39,732 nucleotides of DNA. It comes from Gammaproteobacteria bacterium. Lineage in GTDB: Bacteria > Pseudomonadota > Gammaproteobacteria > UBA9214. Shown piece after piece: positions 1 through 6,813 of this stretch; position 1 is the stretch's first letter, and each line of letters begins with the position of its first letter. A program made the translations under genes and the position numbers. Location: assembly GCA_029860045.1 (NCBI GenBank), contig JAOUBY010000017.1, forward strand, positions 1 to 39,732. Reading direction: 5' to 3'. The notes under the pieces were generated by a model that did not search any database, was not told the DNA's origin, and worked only from the letters and a program-made list of their open reading frames with translations.

Positions 1-1
1 G

Positions 2-154
2 ACAGGCAGCTATAACCTGTATGTGCCGCTTGATTCAAATGGCCAGGCTACATTGCAAGTCTTTGCAGATGGTTTTGCTCCCTACAGGGTCAAGATTGAT
101 GAATTCCAGCCGGTAAATGACGTACTCATGGCACGGGCATCGGAGTGTCAGTAG
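2..154 (+). CDS. C-terminal end of an unknown, probably exported protein (5' truncated by the window)
   Basis: An open frame enters from the left edge and ends at a TAG stop after 50 codons. The visible residues (TGSYNLYVPLDSNGQ, then LQVFADGFAPYRV) alternate hydrophobic and small polar residues, as in beta-sandwich modules of the carboxypeptidase-regulatory-like or Ig-like type found at the ends of surface or periplasmic proteins. The phrase 'YNLYVPLDSNGQATLQVFADGF' style of turn-strand-turn is what suggests this fold; no catalytic motif is visible. The frame is genuine rather than random because codon use matches the neighbouring genes and the stop is followed directly by non-coding sequence and the convergent PagL-like gene. 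Its function cannot be assigned from this fragment. Confidence 0.6.
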   Translation, partial: TGSYNLYVPLDSNGQATLQVFADGFAPYRVKIDEFQPVNDVLMARASECQ

Positions 155-182
155 GGAGGCGAAATCTGCCGGGCCTGATTGC

Positions 183-803
183 TCAGAAGTGCCGCCGAAT
201 GCCGATGGCGAAGAAGTTCGAGCCGACCTTCGAAGGCGCGATAAAACCATAAATACCTGAACGATGGTGTATGCGGGTTGCCAGGCTCCAGTCCGGCAAG
301 GAACGCAGGGATAATTCCATTTCAAAGGTAAAGTAACTCTGGAACTGGTACTCGCCCTGGTTGGGCTGACCATCCGGACCGTCTTCGTAGGTAGGGGTGC
401 TGAAAGCATAGGAAGGGCCCATACCGGCCGCGAAATTGATCAGTAACGGGTCGGCGACTGCAAAATCGCGCGTGCGCAGCAGCAGGGCGATGTGGGACTC
501 GAGATTATCCTGCAGGCCATGGTGCCGGGTGAGCTGCACCTCCCACTCGGGTGTGATGCTATGCCTCGTCAGAAAGCGGCTGACCGGGTTGTCGCCAGCA
601 GGAATCTCATCCTTGTAATTGATGCCCCAGAAGTAGGTCGGATCCATCTCAATTTCGCCCTGCAGGGCCTTGGGGATGATATCCGGCAGGTTCACATCTG
701 CACCCTGTCCCCAGAAAAGCGTCACTTCACTGGCGTACAGACTGCCCGGGATTAACAGGCATAAGGCAAACAAAACATATTTTGCGTTTCCTGTTATAGA
801 CAC
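183..803 (-). CDS. PagL-like outer-membrane beta-barrel protein (acyloxyacyl hydrolase / lipid A 3-O-deacylase family)
   Basis: Members of this family are small outer-membrane barrels; PagL removes the 3-O acyl chain of lipid A. I place the start at a GTG (801-803): AGGGAG lies 9 bases upstream, and the product then begins with a good signal peptide (SITGNAKYVLFALCLLIPG, cleavage after SLYA). An ATG start 34 codons further out, at 905, would put 34 polar residues before the signal peptide. The mature part, about 183 residues, has alternating barrel strands and ends with aromatic Phe, the usual barrel signature. Near the C-terminus is IHHRSG, matching the His-x-Ser catalytic motif of PagL. The catalytic Glu expected about 12 residues after the Ser is not present (Gly there), so activity is uncertain. 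The gene diverges from the dTDP-rhamnose operon, a fitting envelope context. Confidence 0.72.
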   Translation of the reverse strand: MSITGNAKYVLFALCLLIPGSLYASEVTLFWGQGADVNLPDIIPKALQGEIEMDPTYFWGINYKDEIPAGDNPVSRFLTRHSITPEWEVQLTRHHGLQDNLESHIALLLRTRDFAVADPLLINFAAGMGPSYAFSTPTYEDGPDGQPNQGEYQFQSYFTFEMELSLRSLPDWSLATRIHHRSGIYGFIAPSKVGSNFFAIGIRRHF

Positions 804-979
804 AATCTCGATCTCCCTGGTGGATTGAAGTGATACGGAATTGCCATGCCTGATATTTGTCTGCATTATGTCGGAAGTGTGCAGAACAGCAACGTTCCTG
901 CGCATAATAATCTATACATTGCGTCTATAACACTGCAGTTATTCCAGGGCCCAGGTTAACTATTGAAGAGGATGTCTGA

Positions 980-1861
980 ATGAAAGGTATTATCCTCGCG
1001 GGGGGTAGCGGAACCCGGCTTTATCCCCTGACACTTGCCGTCAGCAAGCAGCTGATGCCGGTCTATGACAAGCCGATGATCTATTACCCGCTATCTGCAC
1101 TGATGCTTGCCGGCATCAGGGAGGTGCTGCTGATATCGTCGCCAAAGGATTTGCCGAATTTCAGGCAGCTGCTGGGTGACGGGAATCAGCTCGGGCTGGA
1201 TATCCAGTATGCGGAGCAGCCGTCACCGGACGGGCTGGCCCAGGCGTTTCTGATAGGCAGGGAATTTATTGCCGGAGAGTCGGTCTGCCTGGTGCTGGGC
1301 GACAATATATTTTACGGCCACGGCCTGGCCACCGTCCTGCAGCAGGCAGCGGCGCAGACCAGTGGCGCCACGGTGTTTTCTTACCGGGTGAGAGACCCCG
1401 AGAATTATGGCGTGGTGGAACTGGATGAAGAAGGCATGGCGATCAGCATCCAGGAGAAGCCCGCTCACCCGCTATCAAATGATGCAGTCACCGGGCTGTA
1501 TTTCTATGACAACCAGGTTGTGGATATTGCCGCCGGGCTTAGCCCGTCCGCGCGCGGCGAACTGGAAATAACCGACGTTAACCTGGCATATCTCGGGCAG
1601 AAGAACCTGAGAGTGGAACGACTTGGCCGTGGCACCGCATGGCTGGATACCGGTACACACGAGTCATTGCTGCAGGCAGCCACCTTTATCGAGACCATAG
1701 AGCAGAGACAGGGCCTTAAAATATCCTGTATTGAAGAAATCGCCTACCGGATGGGTTACATCACGGCAGCCCAGCTTGAGCAGCTGGCTGTGCAACTGAA
1801 AAGTAGTGGCTATGGAAAATATCTACTGGATGTTTTGAGCCAGGGGCGCGCTGCTCTATGA
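980..1861 (+). CDS. rfbA: Glucose-1-phosphate thymidylyltransferase
   Basis: RmlA makes dTDP-glucose from dTTP and glucose-1-phosphate, the first step to dTDP-L-rhamnose for O-antigen or other surface glycans; it is cytoplasmic. The 293-residue length is typical. The N-terminus carries the nucleotidyltransferase signature [11 protein letters not shown] (residues 8-18) followed by [13 protein letters not shown], with Lys23 as the phosphate-binding lysine. The metal-binding Asp is at about 108 in [11 protein letters not shown] later [15 protein letters not shown] segment is also characteristic. The start has GAAGAGG a short distance upstream. This is the first gene of a four-gene operon and its stop overlaps the rfbC start by four bases (ATGA), implying translational coupling. 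The promoter must lie in the 176 bases between it and the divergent PagL-like gene, but I could not pick a convincing -35/-10 pair there. Confidence 0.97.
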   Translation: MKGIILAGGSGTRLYPLTLAVSKQLMPVYDKPMIYYPLSALMLAGIREVLLISSPKDLPNFRQLLGDGNQLGLDIQYAEQPSPDGLAQAFLIGREFIAGESVCLVLGDNIFYGHGLATVLQQAAAQTSGATVFSYRVRDPENYGVVELDEEGMAISIQEKPAHPLSNDAVTGLYFYDNQVVDIAAGLSPSARGELEITDVNLAYLGQKNLRVERLGRGTAWLDTGTHESLLQAATFIETIEQRQGLKISCIEEIAYRMGYITAAQLEQLAVQLKSSGYGKYLLDVLSQGRAAL

Positions 1862-2418
1862 AGGTTGTTGCTACCAGTCACCCCGAGGTTATGCTGGTTG
1901 AGCCGGCCGTGTTCAATGATGCGCGCGGGTTCTTCAAGGAAATGTTCCATGCCGAAAAGTACCAGGCCAATGGCCTGCCCGGTGTTTTTGTGCAGGATAA
2001 TCACTCCCGCTCTGCACGGGGAGTGTTGAGGGGGCTGCACTATCAGCTGGAACAGCCGCAGGGCAAGCTGGTGAGCGTGGTGTCCGGTGAGGTCTTTGAT
2101 GTGGCGGTGGATATCCGCCAGGGTTCGCCCCGTTTCGGGCAATGGGTCGGGGTCGTGCTGTCCGGTGACAATCATCGCCAGTTGTATATCCCGCCGGGGT
2201 TTGCGCACGGTTTCTGCACGTTAAGTGAGAGCGCCGATTTTCTCTACAAGTGCACCGAATTTTATGCGCCGGGTGATGAATTCGGCATCATCTGGAATGA
2301 CCCGGGTATTGGTATTGAATGGCCACAGACGGACTACCTGTTATCCGAAAGTGACCGGGCCCTGCCACGGTTGAGTGACAGCGATCACCTGCCCGCGTAC
2401 CGGCCGGTCGACCGGTAG
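1858..2418 (+). CDS. rfbC: dTDP-4-dehydrorhamnose 3,5-epimerase
   Basis: RmlC epimerises carbons 3 and 5 of dTDP-4-keto-6-deoxyglucose in the third step of dTDP-L-rhamnose synthesis. The 186-residue product has the standard cupin-fold length. Diagnostic motifs are [10 protein letters not shown] near residues 21-30, VQDNHSRS near 45-52, and LRGLHYQ, where His61 is the expected catalytic base. [10 protein letters not shown] and IPPGFAHGF (substrate pocket) follow in order, and YKCTEFY contains the conserved tyrosine acid. It overlaps rfbA by four bases and is followed eight bases later by rfbD, so the genes are surely co-transcribed. Nothing is missing or unusual. Confidence 0.97.
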   Translation: MKVVATSHPEVMLVEPAVFNDARGFFKEMFHAEKYQANGLPGVFVQDNHSRSARGVLRGLHYQLEQPQGKLVSVVSGEVFDVAVDIRQGSPRFGQWVGVVLSGDNHRQLYIPPGFAHGFCTLSESADFLYKCTEFYAPGDEFGIIWNDPGIGIEWPQTDYLLSESDRALPRLSDSDHLPAYRPVDR

Positions 2419-2426
2419 ACTCATTT

Positions 2427-3305
2427 ATGCCTGGTCGAATCCTGGTTACCGGTGCAAGTGGCCAACTGGGTCATGAGGTTGTGGAGAATCTTGCGCAGCA
2501 GGGTTATGAGGTGATTGCCCCAACCCGGCAGCAGATGAACTTCCTGGTCCCTGGACAGGTTGCCGAGTATGCCCTGGCAGTGCGGGCTGACCGGGTGGTG
2601 AACTGTGCGGCGTATACCCAGGTCGACAAGGCCGAGAGTGAGGCCGGGGATGCACACACTATCAATTGCGAGAGTGCAGGGCGGTTAGCGGCAGCAGTTG
2701 CAGAATATGGTGGCAGATTGCTGCATGTTTCCACCGATTTTGTTTTTGACGGGGCATCAAGTGAACCTTACTGTGAGCAGGATGAAACAAACCCGTTGAG
2801 TGTATACGGGCGTAGCAAGCGGGATGGAGAGCGAGCGGTAATGGACGCCTTGCCGGGAGCGGTCATCCTGCGTACTGCCTGGGTTTACGGAGCGCATGGC
2901 AATAATTTTGTGAAGACCATGCTCAGGCTGGCTGCCGAGAGGGATCATTTAAGGGTGGTCAGTGACCAGGTTGGAACGCCCACCTGGACAAGGGACATTG
3001 CCCATGCAATCAGTGAACTGATCAGGCACGAGGCCAGTGGCGTGTTTCATTTCACCGCGGCCGGCCAGACCTCCTGGCATGGTTTCGCGACGGCCATCCT
3101 GCATGAAGCAGGACGGCTTGGCTTTGAGGTCAAGGCAAAAACGGTTGAGGCGATCCCGACATCTGAATATCCAGCGCCGGCAACGCGTCCTGCCTGGTCC
3201 GTGCTGGATACACACAAGATACAGGACAGTTTGTCATTATCCATACCGGACTGGCGTGACAGCCTGGTGAGTATGCTAAAGGAGCTTCGTACATGCGCAG
3301 GTTGA
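2427..3305 (+). CDS. rfbD: dTDP-4-dehydrorhamnose reductase
   Basis: RmlD carries out the last step, NAD(P)H-dependent reduction of dTDP-4-keto-L-rhamnose to dTDP-L-rhamnose. It is an extended short-chain dehydrogenase. The Rossmann loop is visible as VTGASGQLG close to the N-terminus, the catalytic Thr lies in VSTDFVFDG, and the YxxxK pair is in SVYGRSKRDGE. The C-terminal half has WHGFATAI and the RPAWSVLDT segment typical of RmlD. The 292-residue length is normal. The gene starts 8 bases after rfbC, and its last 13 bases overlap the start of rfbB, which has its own strong AAAGGAG site inside the rfbD end. Confidence 0.96.
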   Translation: MPGRILVTGASGQLGHEVVENLAQQGYEVIAPTRQQMNFLVPGQVAEYALAVRADRVVNCAAYTQVDKAESEAGDAHTINCESAGRLAAAVAEYGGRLLHVSTDFVFDGASSEPYCEQDETNPLSVYGRSKRDGERAVMDALPGAVILRTAWVYGAHGNNFVKTMLRLAAERDHLRVVSDQVGTPTWTRDIAHAISELIRHEASGVFHFTAAGQTSWHGFATAILHEAGRLGFEVKAKTVEAIPTSEYPAPATRPAWSVLDTHKIQDSLSLSIPDWRDSLVSMLKELRTCAG

Positions 3306-4309
3306 TGGTTACCGGTGGCGCCGGTTTTATTGGTTCGAACTTTATTCGCTACTGGGTAGAAAAATATCCCGGGGACAGGGTAGTCAACCTGGATGCGCTT
3401 ACCTATGCAGGGCATCTCGAGAATCTCGAAGGTATCGAGGCAGCATCGGATTACCGTTTTATTCACGGTAGCATTACCGACCAGGGCCTGGTTGAGAAGA
3501 TCCTGGCTGAAGAAGCTATCGATACCGTTGTCAATTTTGCGGCCGAGTCACACGTGGACCGCTCTATAGTTGCTCCCGGGGCATTTATCACAACCAATGT
3601 ACAGGGCGTGTTCTCATTGCTGGAGGCGGCAAAATCTGTGTGGGGTGAATTCTCTCCGTCACAGCGTTTCCTTCATGTGTCCACTGACGAAGTCTATGGC
3701 AGCCTGAAGCCGGATGAGCCTGCGTTTGCCGAGACCCACACCTATGCACCAAACAGTCCCTATTCCGCTTCCAAGGCGGCTGCCGACCACCTGGTACGCG
3801 CCTATCACAAGACCTACGGCATGCCCGTGTTAACGACAAATTGTTCAAATAATTACGGTCCCTACCAGTTTCCGGAAAAACTGATCCCGGTGACCATACT
3901 GAAGGCGCTGGCCGGCGAACCCATTCCGGTCTACGGGGACGGAAAGAATATCCGTGACTGGTTGTTTGTTGAAGACCACTGCCGGGGGATTGAGGCTGTT
4001 CTCAACAGCGGGATCTCAGGTGAGGTTTACAATATAGGCGGTGATAATGAATGGGAAAATATCGACATTGTGAAGCTGATTTGTGACCGGCTCGACGAAC
4101 TGCAGCCGGCTGCTGCTTCCTACCGGGAGCAGATCGGGTTTGTAACGGACCGTCCGGGCCATGACCGGCGCTACGCAATCGATGCATCAAAAATACAGCG
4201 CGAGCTGGGCTGGACGCCCAGTCATGATTTCAGGTCGGGGATCGAGAAAACCATCCAGTGGTACCTGGCCAACCGGGGCTGGTGTGAACAGGTAAGTAAG
4301 AGTAACTGA
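3293..4309 (+). CDS. rfbB: dTDP-glucose 4,6-dehydratase
   Basis: RmlB converts dTDP-glucose to dTDP-4-keto-6-deoxyglucose using tightly bound NAD. The 338-residue product begins with the NAD-binding motif VTGGAGFIGSNF (about 6-17). The catalytic Asp-Glu pair is in VSTDEVYG, and the YxxxK motif is in YSASKAAADH. NCSNNYGPYQFPEKLIP and GDGKNIRDWLFVEDHC are hallmark sequences of this enzyme. It overlaps the end of rfbD by 13 bases and closes the operon, so all four dTDP-rhamnose enzymes are present in the order A-C-D-B. No glycosyltransferase follows, so the sugar donor is presumably used by genes elsewhere. Behind it lies an 850-base region without intact genes. Confidence 0.97.
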   Translation: MRRLMVTGGAGFIGSNFIRYWVEKYPGDRVVNLDALTYAGHLENLEGIEAASDYRFIHGSITDQGLVEKILAEEAIDTVVNFAAESHVDRSIVAPGAFITTNVQGVFSLLEAAKSVWGEFSPSQRFLHVSTDEVYGSLKPDEPAFAETHTYAPNSPYSASKAAADHLVRAYHKTYGMPVLTTNCSNNYGPYQFPEKLIPVTILKALAGEPIPVYGDGKNIRDWLFVEDHCRGIEAVLNSGISGEVYNIGGDNEWENIDIVKLICDRLDELQPAAASYREQIGFVTDRPGHDRRYAIDASKIQRELGWTPSHDFRSGIEKTIQWYLANRGWCEQVSKSN

Positions 4310-4390
4310 CAGTCTCAAGTCATTGTTCAAGCACTCTGACAGCCTGAATGCCCAGGAACCCATTCACCGAAAAGTACAGAGAAAAAATAA

Positions 4391-4474
4391 CACGTCGTTC
4401 CCACGCGATGTACATGGATGTACAAGTGCCGCGGGAGGCTTGGATGCCGGGAGCGGCAAGGCGGGAACCCAGCC
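4391..4474. repeat. Palindromic repeat arm of the GTCGTTCCCGC family, extended form with hairpin module
   Basis: The outer stem GTTCCC (4397-4402) pairs with GGGAAC (4463-4468). Inside it lies a perfect small hairpin, GTACATGGATGTAC (4410-4423, 5-bp stem, TGGA loop), followed by AAGTGCCGCGGGAGG and a GGCTTGGATGCC segment. The same sequence in reverse orientation, about 70% alike by eye, forms the right arm of the repeat at 39446-39520. A related internal module lies in a different repeat at 6661-6700. It overlaps a short meaningless open frame that I do not count as a gene. Confidence 0.75.
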
Positions 4475-4498
4475 CGAAAACAGGTAAATCAGAAAATA

Positions 4499-4654
4499 CC
4501 GTCGTCCCCGCGCAGGCGGGGACCCCGCCCCGATAAATGCGCAGGTGTTACCTCACCCACAAGCCTGTCTCCACAAATATGGAGGCGCTTCTGCAAGCTG
4601 TTACCAGCAGGTAACATTTTAAGGCTGGGTTCCCGCCTGCGCGGGAACGACATG
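4499..4654. repeat. Nested palindromic repeat, about 156 bp, GTCGTCCCCGC family (MITE-like)
   Basis: The left arm is a hairpin GTCCCCGC-GCAG-GCGGGGAC (4504-4523) and the right arm a hairpin GTTCCCGC-CTGC-GCGGGAAC (4629-4648). The two arms are also near-complements of each other, flanked by CGTCGT and ACGACATG. A further internal inverted pair is TGTTACCT (4546-4553) with AGGTAACA (4609-4616). No coding capacity. The element at 39321-39520 shares the left arm, a following GATAAA and the TTTAAGGC-GG-TTCCCGCC lead into the right arm. Together they form one dispersed family, probably a non-autonomous element mobilised by a transposase located elsewhere. Confidence 0.8.
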
Positions 4655-4717
4655 TAATTTACTCTGAGATGAGAGTTCTCGGTAACTGTCAGATCGTGTC
4701 ACGACTACTACATATTA

Positions 4718-4924
4718 TCACCCGGTCGCCAGCTTCCGCGTCCCGATTGAGTCTACCCATGAAAGTATGGTCCGGTATGGCATCGGCCTGGCAATATGAA
4801 AGCCCTGTCCGTATCCGCAGCCCATTGCAGCCAGGCGTTCGTACACTTCGTTTGTTTCAATGCCTTCCACCAGTACATCCATTCCGAACTCTGTACCAGG
4901 TTTGATCATTGCGCTGACAACGCG
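4718..4924 (-). pseudogene. Remnant of the C-terminal end of an EAL-domain (c-di-GMP phosphodiesterase) gene
   Basis: Reading the minus strand, the frame opens after a TAG stop and gives RVVSAMIKPGTEFGMDVLVEGIET, then VYERLAAMGCGYGQGFHIARPMP. This matches the last third of EAL domains, whose conserved forms are VVAEGVET and LGCDYVQGY-x-SRPLP. EAL domains are about 240 residues; only about 65 remain here, and the EAL motif itself and the metal ligands upstream are gone. The natural C-terminus (stop at 4718-4720) seems intact while the N-terminal part is deleted or unrecognisable beyond 4924. No ribosome binding site precedes the one internal ATG at 4909. It lies just beyond a palindromic repeat, consistent with decay by rearrangement. 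Confidence 0.7.
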
Positions 4925-4963
4925 CTAAATTCAGTAACTTAGAGCTGTTGAGGCGCCCTGTCG

Positions 4964-4984
4964 CCCGCCCGGAGAACGGGCGGG
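4964..4984. other. Strong GC hairpin (8-bp stem) in the non-coding region before the thiosulfate permease
   Basis: CCCGCCCG (4964-4971) and CGGGCGGG (4977-4984) are exact complements around a GAGAA loop. No run of T follows on either strand, so it is not a convincing intrinsic terminator. The rest of the 4925-5159 stretch shows no gene that I recognise; the long minus-strand open frame crossing it (4857-5525) is rich in Gln, Arg and His and mostly antisense to the permease, and I reject it. Confidence 0.5.
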
Positions 4985-5159
4985 GGAACCATGTGAAACC
5001 AAGTGGGTGATTTAGATAGAGAATAGTTCTACGCTGCATGGCATTCCGGACCTGGTGCTGCCGGTGCCGGTTGGTCGGGAAACGGCTAATACAAGCCTTG
5101 AACCCCCTGCGCTGCCGCTTATTATGGTGGCCAGTTAATATTGAACAGGGTCTGCCTGG

Positions 5160-6356
5160 ATGGATAGCGCTGATACAAAACCTGATATTCCCCTGGTAGC
5201 GATGACCGTGCCGGGTTTGTTGCTGGTCAGCCTGTTTCTGAACCATGCGTTTGCCGCCCGCAGCACGATCCTGTTTCTCATCGGGGCCGGGCTGGGAGTC
5301 ACCCTGTTTCATGCCAGTTTCGGTTTTGCCGGTGGCTGGCGCCAGTTTGTTCGTAAACAGCATGGTGCAGCCATCCGCGCACAATTGCTGCTGCTTGCCG
5401 GTACCTCGCTGCTGTTTTTCCCGGTGCTGGGAAGCGTGTTTCCACAGATCCATGCCAACGGTGCATTCGGGCCGGTAAGCGTGTCGGTGCTGGTCGGGGC
5501 ATTTATGTTCGGGGTTGGCATGCAACTGGGTGGTGGCTGTGGTTCAGGTACCCTGTTTACCGTGGGGGGCGGGCATGTCCGCATGCTGATTACGCTTGCC
5601 TTCTTCGTGGTTGGCACGGTAGTGGGTAGCGCACACCTGCCGTGGTGGCTGGCGTTACCGAATATGGGCAAGGTGTCGCTGATCGAAACCTTCGGTTGGC
5701 TGCCAGCGCTGGTGCTGCAGGCGCTTGTCCTCGGTGTGCTTTACCTTGTCGTCGCCCGTATGGAACGTAGGCGTCATGGTCGGCTTGATAGCCTGGGCGA
5801 TGCACCGCAGGTACGCAGTCTCGGTCGGCGACTGGTGTTCGGCCCATGGCCGCTGGGATGGGGTATAGCCGGCCTGGCATTGCTCGGCCTTGTTACCCTG
5901 CTGGTCGCGGGGCACCCCTGGTCTATTACCTTTGCCTTTGGCCTGTGGGGCACCAAGATCTGGTCGGCACTGGGTGGTGATATCAGTGGCTGGTCTTACT
6001 GGAGCAGTGGCTATCCCGCAGCGGCGTTGAACCGCAGCGTGCTGGCAGATACCACTTCGTTAATGAATTTCGGCATCATTATGGGTGCCGTGCTTGCCGC
6101 GGGACTGGCCGGCCGGTTTGCGCCACCATCCAGGTTAAAGCTGAATGGCGTCCTGACGGCAATTCTTGGTGGTCTGCTGCTGGGCTATGGCGCGCGCCTG
6201 GCCTTTGGTTGCAATATTGGTGGCATGCTGGCCGGTATTGCTTCTGGCAGCCTGCATGGCTGGTTGTGGCTGTTCGCCGGTTTCATCGGAACACTGTGGG
6301 GTGTACGACTGCGTACTTTATTCGGCATGGACCCGCCTGCCGGAGAACGTCCATGA
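5160..6356 (+). CDS. YeeE/YedE family membrane transporter, probable thiosulfate permease (TsuA-like)
   Basis: This inner-membrane family includes TsuA, which takes up thiosulfate through a channel lined by conserved cysteines. The 398-residue product is strongly hydrophobic with roughly 9-12 membrane segments and an internal duplication. Each half carries the diagnostic cysteine motif: FGVGMQLGGGCGSGTL with Cys127 and GYGARLAFGCNIGGML with Cys351. An HGWLWLFAGFIGTLWG segment near the end is also typical. The fused two-half form matches the long type of the family. A four-base ATGA overlap couples it to the small gene at 6353, and a secreted rhodanese follows 460 bases later, which supports a role in sulfur-compound import. 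Substrate is inferred from the family; other YeeE proteins may carry related sulfur species. Confidence 0.87.
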   Translation: MDSADTKPDIPLVAMTVPGLLLVSLFLNHAFAARSTILFLIGAGLGVTLFHASFGFAGGWRQFVRKQHGAAIRAQLLLLAGTSLLFFPVLGSVFPQIHANGAFGPVSVSVLVGAFMFGVGMQLGGGCGSGTLFTVGGGHVRMLITLAFFVVGTVVGSAHLPWWLALPNMGKVSLIETFGWLPALVLQALVLGVLYLVVARMERRRHGRLDSLGDAPQVRSLGRRLVFGPWPLGWGIAGLALLGLVTLLVAGHPWSITFAFGLWGTKIWSALGGDISGWSYWSSGYPAAALNRSVLADTTSLMNFGIIMGAVLAAGLAGRFAPPSRLKLNGVLTAILGGLLLGYGARLAFGCNIGGMLAGIASGSLHGWLWLFAGFIGTLWGVRLRTLFGMDPPAGERP

Positions 6357-6553
6357 AGAACCGTAATCGCTGGATTATGCTGGCGGCCATCCTGCTGGCA
6401 ATCATTGCGGTTGCTTTAGACTACATCCAGCATCCTGTGGTGAGAACATCCGGTGATACGCTGGATTCTATTGCGGACGAGCACGAGGAAGGCGCGCCCT
6501 GTAGCATGGATGGCATGCATGCGGAAGAAGAGGATGATGAGGAAGAGTTATAG
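6353..6553 (+). CDS. Small (66 aa) single-span membrane protein with acidic C-terminus, unknown function
   Basis: I do not recognise a family. The product has a basic start (KNRNR, residues 2-6), one clear membrane helix (about 7-25, WIMLAAILLAIIAVALDYI), and an outward-facing tail that becomes very acidic (EEEDDEEEL, 58-66). Just before the acid run is PCSMDGMH (49-56), whose Cys, two Met and His could bind a soft metal or a sulfur ligand; that is speculation. By the positive-inside rule the tail should lie in the periplasm. The ATG shares four bases (ATGA) with the stop of the upstream permease, so it is translated with it and may be an accessory subunit. A longer upstream start would overlap the permease for 140 bases and is unlikely. 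Confidence 0.72.
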   Translation: MKNRNRWIMLAAILLAIIAVALDYIQHPVVRTSGDTLDSIADEHEEGAPCSMDGMHAEEEDDEEEL

Positions 6554-6597
6554 TTGGTCTACAATTCAAGGGAGCTCTGATTAATAGAAAGATTCCC

Positions 6598-6728
6598 GTC
6601 ATTGCGAGCGTAGCGTGGCAATCTCATGATCTGGAATCAGTTTCTTAGAGATTGCTTCGCCTACAGGGATGTAGGTGAGGGGCGTGAGCAGGATGCGGAA
6701 GCTTCGTCACTTCGTTCCTCGCAATGAC
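6598..6728. repeat. Palindromic repeat of the GTCATTGCGAG family, about 131 bp, with inserted hairpin module
   Basis: GTCATTGCGAG (6598-6608) and CTCGCAATGAC (6718-6728) are perfect 11-base inverted ends. Inside are a second inverted pair GCAATCTC (6618-6625) with GAGATTGC (6648-6655), a perfect hairpin CTACAGGGATGTAG (6661-6674, 5-bp stem, GGGA loop), and GCAGGATGC (6688-6696, 3-bp stem). The overall fold would be a stem with three hairpin branches. GTCATTGCGAGC-type repeats are widespread in bacterial chromosomes; no gene lies in it. It fills most of the 260 bases between the small acidic-protein gene and the rhodanese gene. Confidence 0.85.
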
Positions 6729-6813
6729 GACACATAAAAATTTCCATAATTAATTGTTATGCGGCCTGTTTCGTGCCGTTACCTACAGGTACAAATACGC
6801 AAGGAGATGGTTC

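Noticed and set aside
4391-4654. CRISPR array
   Set aside because: The repeats are inverted, of unequal length and without regular spacers; no cas genes are in the window.
4348-4657. Two short plus-strand open frames (62 and 79 codons) inside the palindromic repeats
   Set aside because: They consist entirely of repeat sequence, with no ribosome site and Arg/Pro-rich random composition.
4964-4984. Intrinsic terminator of the rhamnose operon
   Set aside because: Too far from rfbB (over 650 bases) and no T tract on either strand.
4857-5525. Long minus-strand open frame (222 codons) over the start of the thiosulfate permease
   Set aside because: It is mostly antisense to a clear gene, is rich in Gln, Arg and His as expected from a shadow frame, and has no family motif or ribosome site.
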